DNA of 64,000 nt from Streptomyces odontomachi. GTDB lineage: Bacteria > Actinomycetota > Actinomycetes > Streptomycetales > Streptomycetaceae. The position numbers were made by a program, and so were the translations under genes. The stretch is from assembly GCF_024435355.1 (NCBI RefSeq), contig NZ_JAMJWG010000001.1:620001-684000 (forward strand), written 5' to 3'. Under the pieces are notes generated by a model. The model did not search any database, was not told the origin of the DNA, and saw only the letters and a list, made by a program, of their open reading frames with translations. Below, in pieces: positions 43,900-52,307 of this stretch. Each line of letters opens with the position of its first letter. Position 1 is the stretch's first letter.

Positions 43900-45012
43900 A
43901 TGGCCGGCAGGACAGTGCGGAACAGGCGAATCACATCGCGGGCGGTGGGGGTACCTCCCACGTCCTTCAGGCAGTGGGGGAGTGCAGTGGCGGTGGCCGC
44001 CTGCGCGGCCCTCGTGCTCACGGCGTGCGGCAGCACCAACGACACCGGCGCGGCGAAGGGCGGCGGAGACGGCAAGGGCAACGGCAAGGTGGGCGTCATC
44101 CTGCCGATGCTGACCTCCCCGTTCTGGCAGTCGTACAACGACTACGTGCCCAAGATGGCGAAGTCCGAGAAGGTCGACGCGCTGCGCACGGTCAACTCCA
44201 ACGGCGACCCCTCGCAGCAGATCACCGACATCAACAACCAGCTGAACGAGGGCGTCGAGGGCCTGGTGGTCGCCCCCCTGGACAGCGCCGCGATCTCCGC
44301 CGGCCTCGACCAGGCCGACCGCAAGGGCGTCCCGGTGGTCGCCGTCGACGTCGCGCCCGAGAAGGGCAAGGTCGCCATGGTGGTGCGCGCCGACAACGTC
44401 GCGTACGGCAAGAAGGCCTGCGACTACCTCGGGCAGCACGTCAAGAGCGGCAAAGTCGTGCAGATCATGGGCGATCTGGCGTCCGTCAACGGCCGGGACC
44501 GCTCCGAGGCGTTCCGCACCTGCGTCAAGAAGAAGTACCCGGACCTGAAGGTCCTGGAGATCCCGGCGAAGTGGGAGTCCGACGCCGCGGCGTCCAGGCT
44601 GGACACCCTGCTCAACGCCAACCCCGACATCAAGGGCATCTACATGCAGGCCGGCGGCGTCTACCTGGCGCCCACCCTGCAAACCCTGAAGTCGAAGGGG
44701 ATGCTGAAGAAGGCGGGGCAGAAGGGCCACATCACCATCGTCTCCAACGACGGCATCCCGCAGGAGTACGCGTCCATCCGCAAGGGTGAGATCGACGCCA
44801 CCGTCTCGCAGCCCGCCGACTCCTACGCCAAGTACGGCATGTACTACATCAAGGCGGCGATGCAGGGGAAGACGTTCAAGCCGGGCCCGACCGACCATGA
44901 CTCGGTCATCGTCAAGCTGCCGAACGGCATCCTCGAAGACCAGCTGCCGGCGCCGCTGGTCACCAAGAGCAACGTCGACGACCCGAAGCTGTGGGGCAAC
45001 ACGGTCAAATGA
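43900..45012 (+). CDS. Sugar ABC transporter substrate-binding lipoprotein
   Basis: This 370-residue protein is a ribose-type (PBP1) periplasmic-binding-like lipoprotein. Its lipobox is LTACGS after a hydrophobic AVAVAACAALVL; a mature domain begins VGVILPMLTSPFWQSYND and includes VEGLVVAPLDSAAIS, GVPVVAVDVAP and VVQIMGDLASVNGRDRSEAF. The first ATG at 43900 gives an unusually long n-region (about 40 residues), partly encoded by a repeat element. A GTG at 43987 is a possible shorter start but would remove the positive charges. It is translationally coupled to the ATPase gene. L-fucose, or a related deoxy-sugar, is the inferred ligand. Confidence 0.9.
   Translation: MAGRTVRNRRITSRAVGVPPTSFRQWGSAVAVAACAALVLTACGSTNDTGAAKGGGDGKGNGKVGVILPMLTSPFWQSYNDYVPKMAKSEKVDALRTVNSNGDPSQQITDINNQLNEGVEGLVVAPLDSAAISAGLDQADRKGVPVVAVDVAPEKGKVAMVVRADNVAYGKKACDYLGQHVKSGKVVQIMGDLASVNGRDRSEAFRTCVKKKYPDLKVLEIPAKWESDAAASRLDTLLNANPDIKGIYMQAGGVYLAPTLQTLKSKGMLKKAGQKGHITIVSNDGIPQEYASIRKGEIDATVSQPADSYAKYGMYYIKAAMQGKTFKPGPTDHDSVIVKLPNGILEDQLPAPLVTKSNVDDPKLWGNTVK
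43944..43983. repeat. GTGGGGGTACCTCCC-type repeat within a coding region
   Basis: The element GGTGGGGGTACCTCCCA ... CAGTGGGGGAG matches, in outline, a short dispersed Streptomyces repeat with GGGGG/CTCCC ends. It is in frame and encodes VGVPPTSFRQWGS in the signal-peptide n-region of the binding protein. Confidence 0.65.
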
Positions 45013-46640
45013 GCGACGCGAGCAGTTCCGCATCCGCCACGCCCGCCGTCTCTTCGCCGCCGCCGCTCGCCGAGGCCCGGGGCATCGTCAAGCGGTACGG
45101 CCCCACCGTCGCGCTCGCTGACGGCCGGCTGAGCGTGCGGCCCGGCGAGTCGCACGCCCTCGTCGGACGTAATGGCGCGGGTAAATCCACGCTGGTCAGC
45201 GTGTTGACCGGGCTTCAGGCGCCGGACGCGGGGACCGTCTTCTTCGACGGTGAGCCGGCGCCGCAGCTCGCCGACCGCAGCGCCTGGCGGCGCAGGGTGG
45301 CCTGCGTCTACCAGTACCCGACCGTCATTCCGGAACTGACCGTCGCCGAGAACCTCTTCCTCGCCGACATCCACCTGACCCGGCCGTCCCGGCTCCGCCC
45401 GGGCCGGGCCGCCCGGCAGCGTTCCGCCGAGTCCGCCGAGTACGCAGCCGCGGCCCGTCGCACCACCGGCCGCGGCGGTCTGCTCAGCTGGCGCAAACTC
45501 CGTGCCGAGGCCGCCCAGGTCCTGGAGACCTGGAACGTCCGGGTGGACCCCGACGTGCGCACCGCCGAGCTCAAGGTCGAGGACCGGCAGATGGTCGAGA
45601 TCGCCAGGGCGCTGAGCTTCGGCGCCCGCTTCATCGTCCTGGACGAGCCGACCGCGCAGCTCGACAAGCGCGAGATCGAGCGGCTGTTCACCCGTATGCG
45701 GGGGCTGCAAGAGGCCGGCGTCACCTTCCTGTTCATCTCCCATCACCTCCAGGAGGTCTACGAGGTCTGCCAGACGGTCACCGTGCTGCGGGACGCCCGC
45801 TGGATCACCACCGCGCCGGTCGCCGAACTCGGCCGGGCGGAGCTGGTGGAGGCCATGGCGGGCGAGCGGATCGCCGACCGGGTCGACGAGGCGCGCGATG
45901 CGGTGCCCGACGAGGCACCGGTGGTGCTCGCGGTCGAGGGCCTGGCGGGCGAGGCGTACGACGGCGTGGACCTGACCGTGCGCCGCGGTGAGGTCGTCGG
46001 TCTCGCCGGCTCCAGCGCCAGCGGCAAGATCGAACTGGCCGAGACCCTGGCCGGCCTGCACACCCCCCACCAGGGCAGCGCCGAAGTGTCCGGCAGCCGG
46101 CTGCCGTTCGGCGACGTGCAGGCCGCGTTGCGGGCCGGCGTCGGCTGCGTGCCACGCGACCGGCATGAACAGGGCCTGGTCAAGAGCATGACCATCGGTG
46201 ACAACACCACCATGAGCGTCCTCGAGCGCCTCGGCCGCTACGGGTTCGTCGGCACCGAGCGGCGCCGCTCGGTCGCACGCGACCTCATCAAGCGGCTCGA
46301 CATCCACACCCAGGGCCCCGACCAGCCGGTCTCCGACCTGTCCGGCGGCAACGCCCAGAAGGTCGTGATGGCCCGGGCGCTCGCCTCGGATCCCAGCGTG
46401 CTGGTGCTGATCAACCCCACCGCCGGGGTCGACGTGAAGTCCAAGGAGTCCCTGCTCGCGCGGGTGGACAGCGCACGCGAGGACGGCACCGCCGTGCTGG
46501 TCGTCTCCGACGAGCTCGACGACCTGCGGCGCTGTGACCGCGTGCTGGTCCTCTTCCACGGCAGGGTCGTCGCGGAGCACGCCGCCGGCTGGAGCGACCG
46601 CGAGTTGATCGCCTCGATCGAAGGAGTAGACGTTGGCTGA
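45009..46640 (+). CDS. Sugar ABC transporter ATPase (RbsA/MglA type, two NBDs)
   Basis: This 543-residue protein has two fused nucleotide-binding domains. NBD1 has Walker A GRNGAGKST and Walker B FIVLDEPTAQLD. NBD2 has a degenerate P-loop (GSSASGKIEL), signature DLSGGNAQKVVMARAL, and LVLINPTAGVDVKSKE in place of the standard aspartate-glutamate. This asymmetry is normal for RbsA, MglA and FucA-like importers. A low-complexity insert follows the first Walker A (about residues 120-150). The ATG overlaps the binding-protein stop. It energises uptake with the following permease. Confidence 0.92.
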   Translation: MSDASSSASATPAVSSPPPLAEARGIVKRYGPTVALADGRLSVRPGESHALVGRNGAGKSTLVSVLTGLQAPDAGTVFFDGEPAPQLADRSAWRRRVACVYQYPTVIPELTVAENLFLADIHLTRPSRLRPGRAARQRSAESAEYAAAARRTTGRGGLLSWRKLRAEAAQVLETWNVRVDPDVRTAELKVEDRQMVEIARALSFGARFIVLDEPTAQLDKREIERLFTRMRGLQEAGVTFLFISHHLQEVYEVCQTVTVLRDARWITTAPVAELGRAELVEAMAGERIADRVDEARDAVPDEAPVVLAVEGLAGEAYDGVDLTVRRGEVVGLAGSSASGKIELAETLAGLHTPHQGSAEVSGSRLPFGDVQAALRAGVGCVPRDRHEQGLVKSMTIGDNTTMSVLERLGRYGFVGTERRRSVARDLIKRLDIHTQGPDQPVSDLSGGNAQKVVMARALASDPSVLVLINPTAGVDVKSKESLLARVDSAREDGTAVLVVSDELDDLRRCDRVLVLFHGRVVAEHAAGWSDRELIASIEGVDVG

Positions 46641-47670
46641 CACGAAGGCCCCGTCGGCCTCGGACACCCCCAGGAAGGATCGGGACGCCGACCGCGCCGC
46701 GGCCCGGTCGGTGCTGCTGCGCCGGGCCCGTGAACTCGCCCTCGTTCCGGCGCTCGTCCTGCTGCTGGTGCTGGGCGCGATCGTCAACGACTCGTTCCTG
46801 ACGCAGCGCAACCTCATCTCCATCCTGGGCGCGTCCGCCGCGCTGGCGATGGTGGTGCTCGCCGAGTCGCTGGTGCTGATCACCGGCAAGTTCGACCTGT
46901 CGTTGGAGTCGGTCGTCGGTATCGCGCCCGCCATCGGTGCGCTGCTGGTGCTGCCGGCCGCCCAGTCCGGGTTCGGCACCGAGCTGCCGACCGGCGTGGC
47001 GCTGCTGGTGATCCTCGCCGTCGGCGCGGCCATCGGCGCCTTCAACGGCATCCTCGTGGTGAAGTTCCGGCTGAACGCCTTCATCGTCACGCTGGCCATG
47101 CTGATCGTGCTGCGCGGCCTGCTCGTCGGCGCCACCAAGGGCAAGACCCTCTTCGGCCTGCCCGATGCCTTCTACACGCTCGCCACCAGCACGTTCCTGA
47201 CCGTACCGGTCTCCGTGTGGCTGGCCCTGGCCGCGTTCGGGGTGGCCGGCCTGATGCTGAAGTACCACCGGTGGGGGCGGGCGCTGTACGCGATCGGCGG
47301 CAACGCGGACGCGGCGCGCGCCGCGGGCATCCGGGTCGAGCGCGTCATGCTGGGCGTGTTCGTCGTCGCCGGCACCCTCGCCGCCGTCGGCGGGCTGATC
47401 CAGACGGGCTACGTCGGCGCCATCAACGCCAACCAGGGCCAGAACATGATCTTCACGGTCTTCGCGGCCGCGGTCATCGGCGGCATCAGCCTGGACGGCG
47501 GCAAGGGCACCATGTTCGGCGCGCTCACCGGCGTCCTGCTGCTCGGCGTCGTGCAGAACATGCTCACGCTGGCCCAGGTCCCCTCGTTCTGGATCCAGGC
47601 CATCTACGGCGGAATCATCCTGATCGCCCTGGTGATCGCCCGTGTCACCACCGGCCGCGCCCAGGACTGA
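46633..47670 (+). CDS. Sugar ABC transporter permease (RbsC type)
   Basis: This 345-residue membrane protein has about 9-10 helices, with the RbsC landmark [30 protein letters not shown] (shown in part), [35 protein letters not shown] (the ATPase-contact EAA-like loop) and [16 protein letters not shown]. The TTG at 46633 follows AAGGAG and overlaps the ATPase stop by 8 bases. With the single fused ATPase it should form a homodimer. Inferred substrate: L-fucose or another pentose/deoxyhexose. Confidence 0.92.
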   Translation: MADTKAPSASDTPRKDRDADRAAARSVLLRRARELALVPALVLLLVLGAIVNDSFLTQRNLISILGASAALAMVVLAESLVLITGKFDLSLESVVGIAPAIGALLVLPAAQSGFGTELPTGVALLVILAVGAAIGAFNGILVVKFRLNAFIVTLAMLIVLRGLLVGATKGKTLFGLPDAFYTLATSTFLTVPVSVWLALAAFGVAGLMLKYHRWGRALYAIGGNADAARAAGIRVERVMLGVFVVAGTLAAVGGLIQTGYVGAINANQGQNMIFTVFAAAVIGGISLDGGKGTMFGALTGVLLLGVVQNMLTLAQVPSFWIQAIYGGIILIALVIARVTTGRAQD

Positions 47671-47708
47671 CGCCGCGCACGGAAACACCCCAGACCGAAA
47701 GGCCTCCT

Positions 47709-49058
47709 GTGACCCCGACCGGTACAACCGACGCCCGCATCACCGCGGTCGACACCTACGACATCCGTTTTCCCACCTCCCGGGAGCTCGACGGCTCCGA
47801 CGCCATGAACCCCGACCCGGACTACTCGGCCGCCTACGTGGTGCTGCGCACGGATGCGGCGGACGGCCTGGAGGGGCACGGCTTCACGTTCACCATCGGG
47901 CGGGGCAACGACGTCCAGGTCGCCGCGATCGACGCGCTGCGCGAGCACGTGATCGGGCGGCCGGTGTCCGCCGTGTGCGCCGACCCCGGCTCGGTGGCAC
48001 GCGACCTGACCGGCGACAGCCAGCTGCGCTGGCTCGGTCCCGAGAAGGGCGTGATGCACATGGCGATCGGCGCGGTCGTCAACGCCGCCTGGGACCTGGC
48101 CGCCAAGCGCGCGGACAAGCCGCTGTGGCGGCTGCTCGTGGAGGCGGACCCCGAGTGGCTGGTGGACCAGGTCGACTTCCGCTACCTCACCGACGCGCTC
48201 ACCCGCGAGGAGGCCCTGGACCTGCTGCGCCGGGGCCGCGAAGGGGCGGCCGAGCGCATCGAACGGCTGCTGGAACGCGGCTTTCCCGCCTACACCACCG
48301 GGCCCGGCTGGCTCGGCTACAGCGACGAGAAGCTGACCCGGCTCGCCACGAAGGCCGTCGCCGAGGGCTACACCCAGATCAAGCTGAAGGTCGGTGCCGA
48401 CCTCGAGGACGACATCCGGCGCTGCCGGCTGGCGCGCTCGGTCGTCGGCCCCGATGTGCGCCTCGCCATCGACGCCAACCAGCGCTGGAACGTCGACGAG
48501 GCCATCGAGTGGACCCGGGCGCTCGCCGAGTTCGACCTGTACTGGGTGGAGGAGCCCACCAGCCCCGACGACATCCTCGGCCATGCCGCGATCCGCCGCG
48601 GCGTCGCTCCGGTGAAGGTCGCCACCGGCGAGCATGTGCAGAACCGCGTCATCTTCAAGCAGCTGCTCCAGGCCGGCGCCATCGACATCATGCAGATCGA
48701 CGCCGCCCGCGTCGGCGGCGTCAACGAGAACCTGGCGAACCTGCTGCTGGCCGCCAAGTTCGGCGTCCCGGTCTGCCCGCACGCCGGCGGCGTCGGCCTG
48801 TGCGAGCTGGTCCAGCACCTGTCGATGTTCGACTACGTGGCCCTGGCCGGCACCACCGACGACCGCATGATCGAACACGTGGAGCACCTCCACGAGCACT
48901 TCGTCGACCCGGTGGTGGTCGTCGACGGCCACTACCGTGCACCGTCCGCGCCGGGTTTCTCCGCCACCATGCGGCCCGAGTCGATCGCGGAATACACCTA
49001 TCCGGGCGGCGCCTTCTGGGTCGCCGACCTCGCCGAGCGAAAGGATTCAGCGGCATGA
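47709..49058 (+). CDS. fucD: L-fuconate dehydratase, enolase superfamily
   Basis: This 449-residue enzyme dehydrates L-fuconate to 2-keto-3-deoxy-L-fuconate. Its mandelate-racemase-type barrel carries the base pair IKLKVGAD (K-x-K), metal ligands [19 protein letters not shown] and ATGEHVQNR, and the general acid-base histidine in CPHAGGVGL. Its N-terminal capping domain starts [20 protein letters not shown], a stretch typical of FucD. The GTG at 47709 lies 38 bases after the permease; its stop overlaps the SDR start. Enzyme specificity is supported by the lactonase, mutarotase and dehydrogenases that follow. Confidence 0.9.
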   Translation: MTPTGTTDARITAVDTYDIRFPTSRELDGSDAMNPDPDYSAAYVVLRTDAADGLEGHGFTFTIGRGNDVQVAAIDALREHVIGRPVSAVCADPGSVARDLTGDSQLRWLGPEKGVMHMAIGAVVNAAWDLAAKRADKPLWRLLVEADPEWLVDQVDFRYLTDALTREEALDLLRRGREGAAERIERLLERGFPAYTTGPGWLGYSDEKLTRLATKAVAEGYTQIKLKVGADLEDDIRRCRLARSVVGPDVRLAIDANQRWNVDEAIEWTRALAEFDLYWVEEPTSPDDILGHAAIRRGVAPVKVATGEHVQNRVIFKQLLQAGAIDIMQIDAARVGGVNENLANLLLAAKFGVPVCPHAGGVGLCELVQHLSMFDYVALAGTTDDRMIEHVEHLHEHFVDPVVVVDGHYRAPSAPGFSATMRPESIAEYTYPGGAFWVADLAERKDSAA

Positions 49059-49852
49059 CGGACGACCCGACGGGCGCCCAGGAGTTCACGGGCTACAAGG
49101 CCCTGGTGACCGGGGGTGCCTCGGGCATCGGCCGGGCCACCGCCGAACTGCTGGCCCGGCGCGGCGCCCACGTCGCGGTGCTCGACCGTGACCCCGCAGA
49201 CCTGCCGGAGACCGGCGGACCGCTCGTCGCGCACCGTGCCGACGTCACCGACGACGCCTCCGTGCGCGCCGCCGTCGGTGCGGCGACCGACGCGCTCGGC
49301 GGCCTGGACATCGTGGTCAACAACGCCGGCATGGGCGCCCAGGGCACCGTCGAGGACAACGACGACGCCGAATGGCAGCGGGTCTTCGACGTCAACCTGC
49401 TCGGCATCGTCCGCACCACCCGTGCCGCCCTGCCCCACCTGCGCGCCTCCGCCGCGGCCGGCCGCGCACCCGCGATCGTCAACACCTGCTCGATCGCCGC
49501 CCTCGCCGGACTGCCGCAGCGCGCCCTCTACAGCGCCAGCAAGGGCGCCGTCTACGCGCTCACCCTCGCGATGGCCGCCGACCACGTCCGCGAGGGCATC
49601 CGGGTCAACTGCGTCACGCCTGGCACCGTCGACACCCCCTGGGTCGGCAGGCTGCTGGACGCCGCCGACGATCCGGTCGCCGAGCGGGCCGCGCTGGAGG
49701 CCCGGCAACCCACCGGGCGCCTGGTGACCGCCGACGAAGTGGCCGCCGCCATCGCCTACCTGGCCGGGCCGCACTCCGGTTCCACCACCGGCACCGCACT
49801 CGCCGTGGACGGCGGCATGCAGGGGCTCAGGCTGCGGCCGGCCGGCCGGTGA
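49055..49852 (+). CDS. SDR dehydrogenase, probable 2-keto-3-deoxy-L-fuconate dehydrogenase
   Basis: This 265-residue classical SDR has [16 protein letters not shown] (cofactor loop), VVNNAGMG, the catalytic serine in VNTCSIAAL, and Y-S-A-S-K. The C-terminal [12 protein letters not shown] is also standard. D46 in the LDRD strand end favours NAD over NADP. It directly follows the dehydratase with ATGA overlap, which suits oxidation of 2-keto-3-deoxy-L-fuconate to the 2,4-diketo acid. L-fucose dehydrogenase is the alternative, but the next gene fits that role better. Confidence 0.85.
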   Translation: MTDDPTGAQEFTGYKALVTGGASGIGRATAELLARRGAHVAVLDRDPADLPETGGPLVAHRADVTDDASVRAAVGAATDALGGLDIVVNNAGMGAQGTVEDNDDAEWQRVFDVNLLGIVRTTRAALPHLRASAAAGRAPAIVNTCSIAALAGLPQRALYSASKGAVYALTLAMAADHVREGIRVNCVTPGTVDTPWVGRLLDAADDPVAERAALEARQPTGRLVTADEVAAAIAYLAGPHSGSTTGTALAVDGGMQGLRLRPAGR

Positions 49853-50904
49853 GCGGGGTGGACGCGCAACCGGTACAACCGGCGCTCCCGGTACGGACCC
49901 TGCGCTCGGGGCCGGTGGCGATCACCGAGCTGGCCTTCGGCGGTGCCGCGATCGGCGGTCTCTTCACGCCGGTCGACGACGAGGCGGCCCGCGGCGCCAT
50001 CGACGCCGCCTGGGAGGCCGGCATCCGGTACTTCGACACGGCGCCGCACTACGGCATCGGCGTGTCCGAGCGGCGTCTGGGCGCCGCCCTGGCCGACCGG
50101 CCCCGGGCGGACTTCACGCTCTCCACCAAGGTGGGACGGCTCCTTCAGCCGGTCACCGGCGACCCGGTGGGCGACGACCTCGCGGACGGCTTCGCGGTGC
50201 CCGCCACGCACCGCAGGGTGTGGGACTTCAGCGCCGACGGGGTACGCCGCAGCCTGGACGAGAGCCTGGCACGCCTGGGCATGGACCGGGTCGACCTGGT
50301 CTTCCTGCACGATCCGGACGACCACGGCGAGCAGGCGTTCCGCGCGGGCTATCCGGCGCTGGAGCGGCTGCGCGCGGAAGGCGTGGTCGGTGCGATCGGG
50401 GCCGGCATGAACCAGACGGCCATGCTCACCCGTTTCGTCCGCGACACCGACGTCGACGTGGTGCTGTGCGCGGGCCGCTACACCCTGCTCGAACAGCCGG
50501 CGCTCGCCGACCTGCTGCCCGCGGCCGAGCAACGCGGCGCCTCCGTGGTCGTCGGCGGCGCCTTCAACTCCGGGCTGCTCGCCGACCCGCGGCCCGGCGC
50601 CACCTACAACTACGCCGCCGCGCCCGCCGACGTGCTGGAGCGTGCGCTGCGCCTCAAGGAGGTGGCCGGGCGGCACGGCATCAGCCTGCGGGCTGCGGCC
50701 CTGGCCTTCCCGCTGGCCCACCCGGCGGTCGCCGGCGTGCTCGTCGGCGCCCGGTCGGCGCAGGAAGCACACGACTGCGTCACCCAGTACGCGACGGCGG
50801 TGCCCGCGGACTTCTGGGCCGAGCTACGGGCCGAGGGGCTGCTGCCCGACGAGGTGCCGGTGCCCCATGCGGCCACCGGCGGAGAGGAGAACCGGAACCG
50901 ATGA
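49849..50904 (+). CDS. Aldo/keto reductase, probable L-fucose 1-dehydrogenase
   Basis: This 351-residue TIM-barrel enzyme has the tetrad YFDTAPHYGIGVSERRLG (D and Y), TLSTKVGRLL (K) and DLVFLHDPDDH (H). The sequence resembles D-threo-aldose/L-fucose 1-dehydrogenases of the AKR type, which oxidise L-fucose to the 1,5-lactone. The GTG at 49849 overlaps the SDR stop; the C-terminus (GGEENRNR) overlaps the mutarotase gene. The role follows from motif and operon; L-galactose or D-arabinose may also be accepted. Confidence 0.83.
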   Translation: MSGVDAQPVQPALPVRTLRSGPVAITELAFGGAAIGGLFTPVDDEAARGAIDAAWEAGIRYFDTAPHYGIGVSERRLGAALADRPRADFTLSTKVGRLLQPVTGDPVGDDLADGFAVPATHRRVWDFSADGVRRSLDESLARLGMDRVDLVFLHDPDDHGEQAFRAGYPALERLRAEGVVGAIGAGMNQTAMLTRFVRDTDVDVVLCAGRYTLLEQPALADLLPAAEQRGASVVVGGAFNSGLLADPRPGATYNYAAAPADVLERALRLKEVAGRHGISLRAAALAFPLAHPAVAGVLVGARSAQEAHDCVTQYATAVPADFWAELRAEGLLPDEVPVPHAATGGEENRNR

Positions 50905-51215
50905 GGGTCGCCCTGCACACCACGGTCCGTGCCGAGCGCATCGAGGAGTACGAGGCGGCACACCGCGCGGTCCCCGTCGAGCTGACCGACGCGATCCGTG
51001 CCGCGGGCGCCACCTCCTGGACGATCTGGCGCAGCGGCACCCACCTCTTCCACCTGCTGGAGTGCGAGGACTACGCTCGCCTGCTCGACCAGCTGGAGAA
51101 GCTTCCGGTGAACGTGGCCTGGCAGGCGCGGATGGCGGGGCTGCTGGACGAGAACCACGACTATTCGCCCGCCGGCGCGGACGCCGGCCTGCCGATCGTA
51201 TGGGAGCTGCCATGA
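50901..51215 (+). CDS. L-rhamnose/L-fucose mutarotase family protein
   Basis: This 104-residue protein belongs to the RhaM (DUF718) family of small dimeric mutarotases: MRVALHTTVRAERIEEYEAA, followed by AAGATSWTIWRSGTHLFHLLE, and a final DAGLPIVWELP. The histidine in strand 1 and the tryptophan-rich strand are catalytic in RhaM. It interconverts sugar anomers so the dehydrogenase receives the right form. Overlaps both neighbours by four bases (ATGA). Confidence 0.88.
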   Translation: MRVALHTTVRAERIEEYEAAHRAVPVELTDAIRAAGATSWTIWRSGTHLFHLLECEDYARLLDQLEKLPVNVAWQARMAGLLDENHDYSPAGADAGLPIVWELP

Positions 51216-52081
51216 CCGCGCAGGGGGGAACGGCCCCGCTGGACGGCGCGATCCTCGACGCACACCACCACGTCTGGGACCTGTCCGTCCGTGACCAGGA
51301 CTGGATCACCGGGCCGAAGATGGCCCCGATCCGGCGGAACTTCAGCCTCGACGACCTCGCTCCCCAGGCACAGGCGCAGGGCGTCACCGCGACGCTGGTG
51401 CAGACGGTCACGGTGGCCGAGGAGACCCCGGAGTTCCTGGCGCTCGCCGAGGGCAGCGACCTGGTCGCCGGGGTGGTCGGCTGGACCGACCTGACCCGCC
51501 CGGACGTCGCCGAGACCCTCGCGGGGCTGCGGGCGGTGCCCGGCGGGCGGCACCTGGTCGGCATCCGCCACCAGGTGCAGGGCGAGGACGACCCGCAGTG
51601 GCTGATGCGCACCGATGTGCGGCGTGGTCTGACCGCGGTCGCCGACGCCGGCCTCGTCTACGACCTGCTGGTGCTGCCGCACCAGTTGCCCGCCTCCGTG
51701 GCGGTCGCCGCCGCGCTGCCCCAGCTCACCTTCGTCCTGGACCACCTGGGCAAGCCCAACATCGCCGCCGGTGACCTGGAGCCCTGGGCCACCCAGGTGA
51801 AGGCGCTCGCCGCCCTGCCGAACACCGTCTGCAAGCTGTCCGGCATGTTCGAGTCCACCTGGGACTCCTGGACGATGGACGACCTCCGCCCGTTCGCCGA
51901 CACCGTGCTGGACGCCTTCGGACCCAGCCGGGTGATGTTCGGCTCCGACTGGCCGGTGAGCACCCTGGCGGAGAGCTACGCCGTCGTGGTCGACACGGCG
52001 CTGCGGCTCACGGCACACCTGAGCCCTGCGGAGCGGGCGGAGATCTTCGCGGGGACGGCGACGCGGGTGTACGGCCTGTGA
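51212..52081 (+). CDS. Amidohydrolase, probable L-fuconolactonase
   Basis: This 289-residue TIM-barrel hydrolase starts with DAHHHVWDLSVRDQDWITGP, the H-x-H-x-W motif of COG3618 lactonases. It continues with LVGIRHQVQGEDDPQWL, FVLDHLGKPNI (metal-proximal histidine) and FGSDWPVSTLA (catalytic aspartate). It should open L-fucono-1,5-lactone to L-fuconate, between the dehydrogenase and dehydratase steps. It is last in the coupled operon; an inverted-repeat half element follows. Confidence 0.88.
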   Translation: MTAQGGTAPLDGAILDAHHHVWDLSVRDQDWITGPKMAPIRRNFSLDDLAPQAQAQGVTATLVQTVTVAEETPEFLALAEGSDLVAGVVGWTDLTRPDVAETLAGLRAVPGGRHLVGIRHQVQGEDDPQWLMRTDVRRGLTAVADAGLVYDLLVLPHQLPASVAVAAALPQLTFVLDHLGKPNIAAGDLEPWATQVKALAALPNTVCKLSGMFESTWDSWTMDDLRPFADTVLDAFGPSRVMFGSDWPVSTLAESYAVVVDTALRLTAHLSPAERAEIFAGTATRVYGL

Positions 52082-52133
52082 GCGTTCGCCCGGGGCGGTG
52101 CTCTGGGGCAGGGGCGCGCACGGCGCACATATG

Positions 52134-52215
52134 GGGGCGCGGGGAACTGCGCGACAAGCCACGACGAGACCGTCAGGTCGCCACCGTCCGAAAGGGGCTG
52201 TTCCTGTCGTGTCCG
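52134..52215. repeat. Half copy of the Streptomyces inverted repeat
   Basis: The arm GGGGCGCGGGGAACTGCGCG (52134-52153) continues with about 60 bases similar to the reverse complement of 42665-42722 in copy 1 (CCACGACGAG, CCGTCAGGTCG, CACCGTCC, GGGGCTGTT). The second arm is missing. Confidence 0.7.
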
Positions 52216-52268
52216 GGCCGCCGGGCCACCGGGCCACCGGGCCACCGGGCCGCCGGGCCGCCGGGCCC
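52213..52268. repeat. Octamer tandem repeat (CCGGGCCN, seven units)
   Basis: Seven head-to-tail copies of CCGGGCC plus A, G or C run from 52213 to 52268. The array sits in the convergent spacer, is too regular for chance, and is likely to vary by slippage. Confidence 0.85.
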
Positions 52269-52307
52269 CGGGGAAGGGGGCTCAGGGACCGAGGGGCTCG
52301 GGGCCCG

